Positions 9,301 to 17,300 of a stretch of 64,000 bases of DNA are shown piece after piece. Below the pieces are notes generated by a model. The model saw only the letters and a program-made list of their open reading frames with translations, was not told the DNA's origin and did not search any database. How positions within the stretch are numbered: the first letter of the stretch is position 1; each line of letters begins with the position of its first letter. The DNA is from Ancylobacter koreensis. Its GTDB lineage: Bacteria; Pseudomonadota; Alphaproteobacteria; Rhizobiales; Xanthobacteraceae. The position numbers were made by a program, and so were the translations under genes. Where the stretch lies: contig NZ_JALKCG010000006.1 in the NCBI RefSeq assembly GCF_023016525.1, positions 1 through 64,000 on the forward strand, in the 5' to 3' direction.

Positions 9301-12060
9301 CACATCGAGCAGGCCGACCGCACGCTGGCGGCCCGCGCGCAGGAGATCGCCTCGACGCTCGACGACCGCGTCGGCAATTTCGAGGAGACCATCATCGGCC
9401 GCATCGACAATGTGGCCACCTCCGTCGAGGTGCGCGGCGCCGCCATGGCCGACCTGCTCGGCCAGCGCATCGGCGCCGTGGCCGGCCAGCTGCGCAACGA
9501 GGCGACCGAGATCGAGAACAGCCTCACCACGCTGGTCGACAATGTCAGCCGTACGCTGGTCGACCGCGCCGGCGAGGTGACGTCCCTGTTCGACAGCCGC
9601 ACCGAGGAAATCGCCCGCATCGTCGAGGAGCGCGGCAACGGGCTTCTCGCGGCGCTGGAAGACCGCAGCATCGGCATCACCAGCGAAATCTCGCGCGCCA
9701 GCACCGAACTGCTCTCGGCCATCGACGACCATCGCGAAGGTCTGGTGCAGGCGCTCGACAACACCCGCAACGGCGCCATCAGCGACATCATGCGCGCCAG
9801 CGACGAGTTGCTGAACACGCTGGAAGTCCGCTCCGACGCCATCGTCTCAGCCTTCGAGACCACGACCAGCAGCCGCGCCGACCAGCTCATGCAGCTCAGC
9901 GGCGAGGTGGTCGCCTCGCTCCAGCAGATCAGCGGCGAAGTCACCTCCTCGCTGCAGAACATCGGCGGCGAGCTGACCACCTCGATCCAGTCGGTCAGCG
10001 GCGACGTCAATAACTCGCTGCAGCAGATCACCAGCGAGGTCTCCTCCTCGCTGCAGCAGATCGGCGGCCAGGTCACGCAGGAGATCGCGCAGGCGGGCAA
10101 CTCCCTGCTCACCGAGTTCGACGGCCGCGGCGCCCAGTTTGTCGACAGTGCCCGGCGGGCGACGGAGATCGCCTCGACCGAATTCGGCCGCCTCGCGGAC
10201 GAGTTCGACGGTCGCGGCGCCCAGTTCGTCGACAGCGCCCGGCGCGCCACCGAACTCGCCTCGACGGAGTTCGGCCGCCTCGCCGACGAGTTCTCGAACT
10301 CGCTGGAAGGGCGCGGCACGGGCCTCATCTCGGCCATCGCCGAGAGCGGGCGCGCGGCGGTCTCCGAGATCGCCGCCACCAACGAGGCGCTGCAGGGCGA
10401 CGTTTCCGGCCTGCTGGAGCGGCTCGGCGACGTCAACGTCCAGCTTCAGGACGTGCTCGCCTCCTCCGTCACCAACCTCGCCGAGATCGAGAAGACCATC
10501 ACCGACCGCCTTGGCGCCTTCCGCTCGACCGTCACCAACGTCGACGAGGCCAGCCGCCTCGCCTCGACCCGGCTCGACGAGCAGATCCGCGACCTGCGCT
10601 CGGTCTCGACCGACGTGCTGAAGGATGTCGCCCGGCTCAGCACCAGCTTCGGCGAGCAGGCCGGCATCATCACCAATGTCGCGACCGCGCTCGGCGCCGC
10701 GCATGAGAACCTCGACGGCACGCTGGGCGGCCGGCACGAGGCGCTCATCGAACTGGCCGAGCAGGTCAATGCGCGCACCGTCGAGCTCGACAACCGGCTG
10801 TCGCAGTACACCAGCACGCTGGAAGGCACCTTCGGCCGCGCCGAACAGCGCGTGGCGGAAATCTCGCGCGCCATCATCAGCACCGCGACGTCCTCCACCG
10901 AGCAGGTCGTGCGCCAGCAGGAAGAGCTGCGCTCCACCACCGAGGCGGAGCGCCAGCGCACCCTCGCCTCCCTGCACCAGACCTATGAGCAGGCGGTGCG
11001 CGAGGTCGACACGCTGATGCATCAGGCCAATCAGGGCTTCTCCGGCGCCGCCCAGGCGCTGCGCGCCTCCGTGCTCGACATCCAGCGCCTGCTGGAGACG
11101 ACCCGCGAGGAACTCAAGCGCGGCATCATGGAGTTGCCCGAGGAGACCGAGGCCAACGCCTCGGCCATGCGCCGCACCGTCGCCGAGCAGATCAAGGCCC
11201 TGGCCGAGCTCAACGAGATCGTCTCGCGCCACGGCCGCACGCTCGACGTCGATACGGGCTCGCGCCCCCGCACCCCGGCGCCGGTGGCCTCCGCCCCGGC
11301 CCTGCCGGCGGCGCCGATCGCCCCGGTTGCGCCGCCTCCGGTGCAGCGCAGCCAGCCCCCGGCCCCGCGCAGCGAGCCAAGCCGCGCGCCGCAGAGCTCC
11401 TATTTCGAGCCGCCGCGTCCCTCGAGCCTCGGCGGCGGCAGCACCGTTCCCCCGCGCCGCTCGAACCTCGTTCCCGAGCGCAACGGCAACAGCGGCAATC
11501 TGGGCGGCGGAAGCCTCGGCGGCGGCAATCTGGGTGGCGGTAATCTCGGCGCCGGCGACAAGGGCGGCTGGCTCTCCGAGCTGCTCGCCCGCGCCTCGGA
11601 CGGCGATGGGCCGTCCGTCGGCAACGCCCCGCGCGGCAACGCCTCTTCCGGCGGCTCGCGCGGCAATGCGGCGAGCTATGACAGCCGGCAGAGCCAGCCC
11701 GAGCGCCCGGTGCACCACGCCATCGAGTCGCTCGACTCGCTCTCGGTCGACATCGCCCGGATGATCGACCACGAGGCAGCGGTCGACCTGTGGGAGCGCT
11801 ACAAGATGGGTGAGCGCAACGTCTTCACCCGCCGCCTCTACACCATGCAGGGCCAGCAGACCTTCGAGGAGATCCGCCGCAAGTACCGGCGCGACCTCGA
11901 ATTCCGCGACACGGTCGACCGCTATATCGGCGAGTTCGAGCGCCTGCTGGAGCAGGTCTCGCGCGACGAGCGCGGACAGGCTCTGACCAAGACCTACCTG
12001 ACCTCCGACACCGGCAAGGTCTACACCCTGCTCGCCCACGCCGCCGGCCGCTTCGACTGA
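6358..12060 (+). CDS. Giant apolipoprotein-like scaffold, homologue of Growth Pole Ring protein (GPR/RgsE)
   Basis: This is a 1900-residue membrane-anchored coiled-coil protein. Residues 1-150 are acidic. Two predicted membrane helices lie at about 217-240 and 257-281. From about 345 to 1640 runs an amphipathic-helix rod: at least eleven 22-residue repeats from residue 489, five 11-residue repeats near 1189, and two 29-residue repeats near 1255. A Pro/Gly linker (about 1640-1780) and a conserved C-terminal domain (LDSLSVDIARMIDHEAAVDL onward) follow. Size, order of parts and apolipoprotein-type periodicity match Agrobacterium GPR and Sinorhizobium RgsE, which organise unipolar growth. GGAGG stands 9 bases before the ATG. 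It is monocistronic with a strong terminator at 12132. The long open frames on the other strand are codon-bias shadows. Confidence 0.8.
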   Translation: MSTNTKKVHQDPAEAALSAIEEALSLDLTSDDGYAAPDAGDHDEFELPPAREPDGPRIENRSGVEEDDDEGSVDASLYLSDLDLFGHESDPAETLGRAAFELQDAPLDEPSLVTERADEPNFDFAEPAAEKPAVDPLAAAMAGSAVAGSAVAGTAAAAMPRGETREPVQTESAGESARDARDTRSASGQGRRAAANDDRQSIGQLLSALQRRPSPAPYFLAAFASVAWIGAGGALLYSQYANPFPGLDALLAAPGFLSGVAALIVPAVFFFVLAAMVRRMQEMRIVAHSMAQVAIRLAEPQPAPAPAPVPTPAPQPAAIVSAPAPGGIASAGADQLAELEQAAARASETEAFVRSEVAALAEAYDDNSRRMHQLVERLQAERDAILAQTEHIRESIATSHYAFAQEVGSVSERINETVMIAADRVATTLSDRGEHITLALGRVGDTIIEALTDKGGDLIDRLQATGSEVNTNLSDASEHLISTLSVQADDISQRLSGVTSNLSETLASRTDEISQRLSGVTTDLSDTLATRTDELGRRLSGVTSTLTDTLATRTDEISHRLSGVAERLTDTLANRTDEISRQLSGVTENLTDTLATRTDEIGDRLLRTAAELSHVVNLRTEEMGDKLAATTHNLTATLTARSDDITDALVNTGTRLADEIAIRASEVNQTLKSTGDALVLDLSVRGGDVVRKLEETGNRVADTITVRGDDLADRIADTGNRIYDAVAVRGAELERLLGETGQRVVHQLSQAGTGIHDTLAEAAGRVSQDIDYRTQVLTEQLAHVGAEAAQNLAVNGARVTDQFREAADILTSDLTVRGEHVRDQLEQQLRAFEDVVGVRGAEIADRISGDSAALGRQIVEGLGEFDHVLQTQGVDLVQRIADRVEAVTRAIDTNLSGFDDQVSAKAEQVAASLDMRIANIEGVLDRGVDGLNETLGSRTVEFAQTLSEGARQANEAMSHSLEMLNGFFDDRAGAITEQLSQHIEQADRTLAARAQEIASTLDDRVGNFEETIIGRIDNVATSVEVRGAAMADLLGQRIGAVAGQLRNEATEIENSLTTLVDNVSRTLVDRAGEVTSLFDSRTEEIARIVEERGNGLLAALEDRSIGITSEISRASTELLSAIDDHREGLVQALDNTRNGAISDIMRASDELLNTLEVRSDAIVSAFETTTSSRADQLMQLSGEVVASLQQISGEVTSSLQNIGGELTTSIQSVSGDVNNSLQQITSEVSSSLQQIGGQVTQEIAQAGNSLLTEFDGRGAQFVDSARRATEIASTEFGRLADEFDGRGAQFVDSARRATELASTEFGRLADEFSNSLEGRGTGLISAIAESGRAAVSEIAATNEALQGDVSGLLERLGDVNVQLQDVLASSVTNLAEIEKTITDRLGAFRSTVTNVDEASRLASTRLDEQIRDLRSVSTDVLKDVARLSTSFGEQAGIITNVATALGAAHENLDGTLGGRHEALIELAEQVNARTVELDNRLSQYTSTLEGTFGRAEQRVAEISRAIISTATSSTEQVVRQQEELRSTTEAERQRTLASLHQTYEQAVREVDTLMHQANQGFSGAAQALRASVLDIQRLLETTREELKRGIMELPEETEANASAMRRTVAEQIKALAELNEIVSRHGRTLDVDTGSRPRTPAPVASAPALPAAPIAPVAPPPVQRSQPPAPRSEPSRAPQSSYFEPPRPSSLGGGSTVPPRRSNLVPERNGNSGNLGGGSLGGGNLGGGNLGAGDKGGWLSELLARASDGDGPSVGNAPRGNASSGGSRGNAASYDSRQSQPERPVHHAIESLDSLSVDIARMIDHEAAVDLWERYKMGERNVFTRRLYTMQGQQTFEEIRRKYRRDLEFRDTVDRYIGEFERLLEQVSRDERGQALTKTYLTSDTGKVYTLLAHAAGRFD
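7822..8547 (+). repeat. Tandem 66-bp (22-residue) apolipoprotein-like coding repeats
   Basis: Eleven consecutive in-frame 22-residue units start at 7822, 7888, 7954, 8020, 8086, 8152 and so on. The first five are nearly identical (pattern DEISxRLSGVTxxLxDTLAx, then RT); later units diverge but keep the register. Twenty-two residues is the exchangeable-apolipoprotein helix period. Confidence 0.9.
9922..10086 (+). repeat. Five 33-bp (11-residue) coding repeats
   Basis: Five contiguous 11-residue units of the form QQIxGEVxSSL lie inside the GPR-like rod. This half-length period directly precedes the 29-residue duplication. Confidence 0.85.
10120..10293 (+). repeat. Tandem 87-bp (29-residue) duplication
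   Basis: Two adjacent copies of a 29-residue unit (DGRGAQFVDSARRATE to RLADEF) differ at one residue (I/L), which points to a recent in-frame duplication within the GPR-like gene. Confidence 0.9.
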
Positions 12061-12131
12061 GCGGCGGACGGACAGGGTTCAAGGCGGCAGCTTAGCCAGG
12101 GCTTCCGCCAGTAGCCCGGCGCTCCAGAGAC

Positions 12132-12162
12132 AAAGGCCCCCGCCCCGCGCGGGGGCCTTTTT
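12132..12162 (+). terminator. Rho-independent terminator of the GPR-like gene
   Basis: The stem AAAGGCCCCCGC / GCGGGGGCCTTT has a short C-rich loop and runs into a T-tract. It lies 72 bases after the stop codon. Confidence 0.9.
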
Positions 12163-12274
12163 CGTTTGGAGGGGGTCAGGGGCACCTTGGATCGCGCGGC
12201 GCGGTCCGCGCCGTCCGTTCGGTACAGGGAACTTCGCCTGCGGGGCTCGCGCCTGCGTGCCCCACCCGTCACAC

Positions 12275-12507
12275 CGTCATCCCCGGGCTCGACCCGGGGA
12301 TCCAGGCCTTCGCCGTCGGCCGGAGATGTGGATGGCCGGGCCTCGCCCAAGGGCAATGAAAGAGAAGACCCCGCCGCACGGGAAGCGACGGGGTCCGATC
12401 GTCTGGTCATGCTGGCCGGCGGGCGGAAGAGCCTGCAGGCCAGGCCCCTCTCGCCCGCCTGGCTCGCTCAGAGCGGCGCGGGCGGGCGGCTCGATCCCGG
12501 CCATGAC
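12275..12507. repeat. REP-like palindromic composite
   Basis: It opens with CGTCAT and a perfect hairpin (CCCCGGG, CTCGA loop, CCCGGGG at 12281-12299). It closes with CCCGGCCATGACG at 12495-12507, so the outer CGTCAT and ATGACG are inverted. A GACCCCG/CGGGGTC hairpin lies inside. The CGTCAT...CCCGG signature recurs at 19.5, 44.9 and 61.8 kb. Confidence 0.6.
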
Positions 12508-12616
12508 GCGGTGTGAGGTGAAGGCGCAGGGATGGGCACCGGCGCAGTGTCGGGCGCAGACGACACGTCGCGTTACACCCCTTCCTCGTCCGGTTCACCC
12601 TCGCCTGTCGCAAAAA

Positions 12617-12650
12617 CAAACCCCGCCGCTCGGAGGAGCGGCGGGGTTTG
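12617..12650 (-). terminator. Rho-independent terminator of the RND efflux operon
   Basis: A 15-bp stem (CAAACCCCGCCGCTC and its complement, GGAG loop) is followed on the minus strand by a T-rich run (TTTGTTTTT). It lies 42 bases beyond the RND permease stop and may also act on the plus strand. Confidence 0.9.
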
Positions 12651-12691
12651 TCTTGTCTGGCCGACGCTGCCGCCGTCGCCGGGCGGCAAAC

Positions 12692-15600
12692 TCAGTGCGG
12701 TGTGGGCGCCGGTGTCGGTGCGGGGGGCGAGCCCTGCTTGCGGGCGCGCCGGCGTTCGCCGAAGCCGGCGAGCCAGCGGCAGACCACATAGAAGGTCGGG
12801 GTGAACAGCAGGCCGAACACCGTCACGCCGATCATGCCGGAGAACACGGCCGTGCCCAGCGCCTGACGCAGCTCGGCGCCGGCGCCGCGCGCGATCACCA
12901 GCGGCACCACGCCGAAGATGAAGGCGAGCGAGGTCATGATGATCGGCCGCAGGCGAAGCTGCGCGGCCTGGGTCGCGGCGGCGAAGCGGTTCTCGCCGCG
13001 ATCCTCCAGCTGCTTGGCGAACTCCACGATCAGGATCGCGTTCTTGGCCGCGAGGCCGATGAGCACGATGAAGCCCACCTGACTGAGGATGTTGTTGTCC
13101 TGCCCGCGCAGGAGGATGCCCGTCACCGCCGCGATGAGGCACATCGGCACGATGAGGATGACCGCCAGCGGCAGGGTCAGGCTCTCATACTGCGCCGCCA
13201 GCACGAGGAAGACGAACACCACGCCCAGCCCGAAGGCGAAGATGGCGGTGTTGCCCGCCCTCACCTGCTGGTAGGCGAGCGCCGTCCACTCATAGGCGAA
13301 GCCGTCCGGCAGCGTCTCGGCGGCGAGCTGCTGCATCTTCTGGATCGCCTGCCCCTGCGAGGTGCCGGGCATGGTGTCGCCGTCGAGCTCGGCGGCGGGA
13401 TAGAGGTTGTAGCGCGGTACGCGGTAGGGACCGGAAATGTCGTGCACCGTGGTGAAGGAGCCGAGCGGCACGAGCTGGCCGTCGGCGTTCTTCACCCTGA
13501 GGCGCAGCAGGTCCTCCTGCGTCAGGCGGTAGGGCGCGTCGGCCTGCGCCTGCACGCGGTAGGTGCGGCCGAACAGGTTGAAATCGTTGACGTAGGACGA
13601 GCCGATATAGATCTGCAGCGTCGAGAACACGTCCGCGATGTTGACGCCGAGAAGCTGCGCCTTGGTGCGGTCTATGTCGAGGAAGAGCTGCGGCGTCGAG
13701 GTCTCGAACAGCGAGTAGACCTGCTTGAGGCCCGGCGTCTGGTTCGCCTTGCCCATCATCGCATAGACCGCGCCCTGCAAGGCGCCATAGCCGCGCCCGC
13801 CGCGATCCTCGATCATCATGCGGTAGCCGCCGGCATTGCCGATGCCCGAGACGGGCGGCGGCATGACGACGATCATCTGCGCTTCCTCGACCGAGGCCAG
13901 CTTGCCGAACAGGATGCCCTGAATGGCGGCGGCCGACTGGTCGGCGTGCTGCGCGCGCTCGGCCGCCGGCCCGAGGATGACGAACATGGCGCCAGCATTC
14001 GGCGCGTTGGTGAAGGTGGCGCCGGAGAAGCCGACGATGTTCACCACATGCGCCACGCCCGGCGTCTTCAGCACTTCCTGCGCCGCCTGCGTCATCACCG
14101 CATTGGTGCGCGAGAGCGCCGCGCCGCCGGGGAGCTGTGCGGCGACGATGAGATAACCGCGGTCCTGCGCCGGGATGAAGCCCTGCGGCGTCGACTGGAA
14201 CAGCTTGAAGCCGCCGGCGAGGATGGCGACATAGACCAAGAGCACCACGACGGCGATGCGCACCAGCTTGCTGGTGAGCCAGCCATAGCCGCGCGAGACG
14301 CCGTCGAAGCCCTTGTTGAAATAATAGAAAAAGCCGGTGAAGGGACGCGCGTACCAGGCCGGCTTGTGGTCCGCCCCCTTGTGCGGCTTCAGAAGCAGCG
14401 CGCACATGGCGGGCGACAGGGTGAGCGACACCAGCAGCGAGATCAGCGTCGAGCCCGCGATGGTGAGCGCGAACTGGCGATAGAACTCGCCGGAGATGCC
14501 GGTGATGAAGGCCGAGGGGATGAACACCGAGGCCAGCACCAGCGAGATGGCGACCAGCGCGCCGCCCACCTCGTCCATGGTCTTGTAGGCCGCCTCGCGC
14601 GGCGACAGGCCGGTGGAGATGTTGTGCTCCACGCTCTCCACCACGACGATGGCGTCGTCGACCACGATGCCGATGGCGAGCACGAGCCCGAACAGCGACA
14701 GGTTGTTCAGCGAGAAGCCGAACAGGCTCATGATGAAGAAGGTGCCGATCAGCGAGACCGGGATGGCGAGGATCGGGATGATCGCCGCCCGCCAGGTCTG
14801 CAGGAACAGCACCACCACGATCACCACCAGCACGATGGCTTCGAGGATCGTGTCCTCCACCGCCCGAACGGATTCGGCGATGAACTGCGTCGGGTTGTAC
14901 GCCGTCGAATAGGTGAGGCCCGGCGGGAAGTTCTTGGCGATGATCGCCATCTCCTTCTCGATCGCTTCGCCGGTGGCGAGCGCGTTCGAGCCGGGCAGCT
15001 GGAAGATGCCCAGCGCCACCGAGGGCCTGGAGTCGAAATAGGAGATCGACGAGTTGTCCTGCCCCTCAATGTCGATGCGCGCGACATCGCGCAACCGCAC
15101 CACGGCGTTGCCGGTCTCGCGCACGACGATGTTGCCAAACTCCTCCGGCGTCGACAGGCGCCCCAGCGTGCGCACCGCCACCTGGAAGGCGAGCTGGTTC
15201 GGCACCGGCGGCGCGTTCAGCACGCCCGAGGCGACCTGCAGGTTCTGCGCCTGCAGCGCGGCGGTCACGTCGCCGGCGGTCAGGTTCAGCGCCTGAAGCT
15301 TGGTCGGATCGAGCCAGACCTGCATGGCGTAGTCGCGCGAGCCGAACACGGTGATCGAGCCGACGCCCGGCACGCGCTGGAGCTGATCCTTGATCTGCAG
15401 GTTGGCGTAGTTGGAGATGAACAGGCTGTCGCGCGAATCGTCGGGCGAGAACAGGCTCACCACCATCAATATGTCGGGCGAGGCCTTGTTCACCGTGACG
15501 CCGATCTGCTGCACATCCTGCGGCAGGCGCGGCGTCGCGGTGGAGACGCGGTTCTGCACCTGCACCTGCGCGATGTCGAGATCGGTGCCGATGTCGAAGG

Positions 15601-15883
15601 TGACGGCGATGGAGAAGCGCCCGTCCGCCGTCGAGTTGGAGGAGATGTAGAGCATCCCCTCGACGCCGTTGATCTGCTGCTCGATGGGCGCGACCACGGT
15701 GTCGGCGACCGTCTCGGCGCTGGCGCCGGGATACTGGCCGGTGACGTTCACCACCGGCGGCGCGATGTCGGGGTACTGCGCGACGGGCAGCGAGACGAAG
15801 GCGACCGCGCCCAGGATCATCACCACGATGGACACCACCGAGGCGAAGATCGGGCGGTCGATGAAGAAGTGCGAGAGTTTCAT
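12692..15883 (-). CDS. RND multidrug efflux permease, HAE1/AcrB type
   Basis: This is a 1063-residue proton-driven inner-membrane pump of the AcrB/MexB class. It has the usual N-terminus (MKLSHFFIDRPIFASVVSIV), first porter-domain signatures (GQYPGASAETVADTVVAPIE), the twin-aspartate proton relay (GIVVDDAIVVVE) in TM4, and a second half with QAQADAPYR and the TM8-12 block. The length matches the HAE1 family. It lies 17 bases downstream of the adaptor gene in a two-gene operon. No outer-membrane factor or local regulator is present, so it likely uses a TolC-type channel encoded elsewhere. Substrates cannot be told from sequence; drugs, bile salts or detergents are typical. Confidence 0.95.
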   Translation of the reverse strand: MKLSHFFIDRPIFASVVSIVVMILGAVAFVSLPVAQYPDIAPPVVNVTGQYPGASAETVADTVVAPIEQQINGVEGMLYISSNSTADGRFSIAVTFDIGTDLDIAQVQVQNRVSTATPRLPQDVQQIGVTVNKASPDILMVVSLFSPDDSRDSLFISNYANLQIKDQLQRVPGVGSITVFGSRDYAMQVWLDPTKLQALNLTAGDVTAALQAQNLQVASGVLNAPPVPNQLAFQVAVRTLGRLSTPEEFGNIVVRETGNAVVRLRDVARIDIEGQDNSSISYFDSRPSVALGIFQLPGSNALATGEAIEKEMAIIAKNFPPGLTYSTAYNPTQFIAESVRAVEDTILEAIVLVVIVVVLFLQTWRAAIIPILAIPVSLIGTFFIMSLFGFSLNNLSLFGLVLAIGIVVDDAIVVVESVEHNISTGLSPREAAYKTMDEVGGALVAISLVLASVFIPSAFITGISGEFYRQFALTIAGSTLISLLVSLTLSPAMCALLLKPHKGADHKPAWYARPFTGFFYYFNKGFDGVSRGYGWLTSKLVRIAVVVLLVYVAILAGGFKLFQSTPQGFIPAQDRGYLIVAAQLPGGAALSRTNAVMTQAAQEVLKTPGVAHVVNIVGFSGATFTNAPNAGAMFVILGPAAERAQHADQSAAAIQGILFGKLASVEEAQMIVVMPPPVSGIGNAGGYRMMIEDRGGRGYGALQGAVYAMMGKANQTPGLKQVYSLFETSTPQLFLDIDRTKAQLLGVNIADVFSTLQIYIGSSYVNDFNLFGRTYRVQAQADAPYRLTQEDLLRLRVKNADGQLVPLGSFTTVHDISGPYRVPRYNLYPAAELDGDTMPGTSQGQAIQKMQQLAAETLPDGFAYEWTALAYQQVRAGNTAIFAFGLGVVFVFLVLAAQYESLTLPLAVILIVPMCLIAAVTGILLRGQDNNILSQVGFIVLIGLAAKNAILIVEFAKQLEDRGENRFAAATQAAQLRLRPIIMTSLAFIFGVVPLVIARGAGAELRQALGTAVFSGMIGVTVFGLLFTPTFYVVCRWLAGFGERRRARKQGSPPAPTPAPTPH

Positions 15884-15900
15884 GAGGCCGGCTCCCGGGC

Positions 15901-17127
15901 TCAGTTCGCCGGCGTCTTGGCGGGAGCCGCCGCCGGCGCCGAAGCGCCCGCAGCCGGAGCGGTCGCGGGCGGCTCGGCCTTGCCGACAACCTGCGCGCCC
16001 GGCCGGATGCGCATGAGCCCGTTCACCACCACGAGGTCGTCCTTGCCGATGCCCTCGTTGATCACGCGCTGGCCGTCATAGACCCGCCCGAGCGTGACGT
16101 ATTTGATCTGCGGGGCCTGCGGCTGGTCACCGGGCTGCATGACGTAGACGAACTTGCGCGTCTGCTCGGTGCCGATGGCGACGTCGGGCACGAGAAGCAC
16201 GTCGTGCGGCGCCGAGGACGGCACCTCGACGCGGCCGAACATGCCGGGGGTGAACACGCCGTCCGGATTGGCGAAGGAGGCGCGGCCGCGGATCGTGCCG
16301 GTGTCCTGGCTGATCGTATTGTCCACGAAGTCGAGCGTGCCCTTGTGGGCAAAGCCCTTCTCGTCGATGAGCTGGAGACGCACCGGGATCGACTGGCCGG
16401 CGGCGCCGAGATCCTTCGACATGCGCTGGTAGCGCAGATAGGAGGCCTCGTCATAGGTGAACTCGAAATAGATCGGGTCCAGCGAGACGATGGTGGCAAG
16501 CAGCGTGTTCGTGTTGGTGCCGCCCGAGCCGCCGGTGACGAGATTGCCGACGGAGACCTTGCGGTCGCCGATGCGACCGGTCACCGGGGATCGCAGATCG
16601 GTGAATTCGAGGTCGAGCTGGGCGGCGTGCACCGCCGCCTGCGCCGCCGCCACGCTGGCGCGCGCCGTGCGCTCGCTCTGCAGGCGCTGGTCATAGGCCT
16701 GCTTGGAGATGGCGTTCGAGGTCTTGTCGTCGATCAGCGTCTGGGCGCGCTGGAGGTCCGACTGGGCGAAGTCCAGCTCGGCCTGCGAGCGCGAGAGGTT
16801 GGCGTTCGCCTGATCGAGCGCGACCTGGAAGGGGCGCTTGTCGATGGAGAACAGCAATTCGCCCTGCTTGACGAGTTCGCCGTCCTTGAACGCCACCTTG
16901 TCGAGATAGCCCGAGACGCGGGCATAGACGTTCACGAGGTCGACGGCGGCGAAGCGACCGACATACTCGTCGTAGTCGGTGATGGAGCGCGTCGTCGGCT
17001 TGGCAACGGTGACGGTCGGTGGCGGGGGCGCGCCCTGCTGCGACTGGTTCTGCTCGGAGCAGCCGGCCAGCGTCGCGGCGGCAAGGGCGAGGGCAACGAG
17101 GGAAAGACGCGGCACCGCGTTGGTCAT
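15901..17127 (-). CDS. RND efflux periplasmic adaptor subunit (AcrA/MexA family)
   Basis: This is a 408-residue membrane-fusion lipoprotein. A lipobox (LAGC, Cys23) predicts lipid anchoring in the inner membrane. The chain then shows the lipoyl/hairpin halves (VNVYARVSGYLDKVAFKDGE and DLRSPVTGRIGDRKVSVGN) around a coiled-coil hairpin, and the beta-barrel region (GMFGRVEVP). It bridges the permease to an outer-membrane channel. The ATG at 17127 has a GGAG site 8 bases upstream. It is first in the operon with the permease. The Ala/Pro-rich C-terminal tail (residues 385-408) is an ordinary extension. Confidence 0.93.
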   Translation of the reverse strand: MTNAVPRLSLVALALAAATLAGCSEQNQSQQGAPPPPTVTVAKPTTRSITDYDEYVGRFAAVDLVNVYARVSGYLDKVAFKDGELVKQGELLFSIDKRPFQVALDQANANLSRSQAELDFAQSDLQRAQTLIDDKTSNAISKQAYDQRLQSERTARASVAAAQAAVHAAQLDLEFTDLRSPVTGRIGDRKVSVGNLVTGGSGGTNTNTLLATIVSLDPIYFEFTYDEASYLRYQRMSKDLGAAGQSIPVRLQLIDEKGFAHKGTLDFVDNTISQDTGTIRGRASFANPDGVFTPGMFGRVEVPSSAPHDVLLVPDVAIGTEQTRKFVYVMQPGDQPQAPQIKYVTLGRVYDGQRVINEGIGKDDLVVVNGLMRIRPGAQVVGKAEPPATAPAAGASAPAAAPAKTPAN

Positions 17128-17300
17128 TCATCCGTCTCCGAGATAGGCATCAAGCGTCTTCGGGTCCGCCGCCCGAAGTATGCGATACGACCCGGCCCGC
17201 CTCGGGAACGCATGCGCAATGGCAGAGCATCGCGCCCTGCGGCACTAGCACAGTTCCGCTGCACTGCGTAAGCTCTAAAAGGTTTCCGAATGTGGCGCCG

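Larger units (their letters stand above)
12061..12691. other. Gap with two terminators and REP-like palindromes
   Basis: This 631-base gap lies between the convergent GPR-like and RND genes. It holds the terminator at 12132, a REP-like composite at 12275-12507, and the terminator at 12617. I see no convincing coding sequence. Confidence 0.6.

Noticed and set aside
12257..16081. 1274-residue open frame on the plus strand
   Set aside because: It lies opposite the RND permease, is rich in H, R, D and G, and has no domain; the minus-strand gene is unambiguous.
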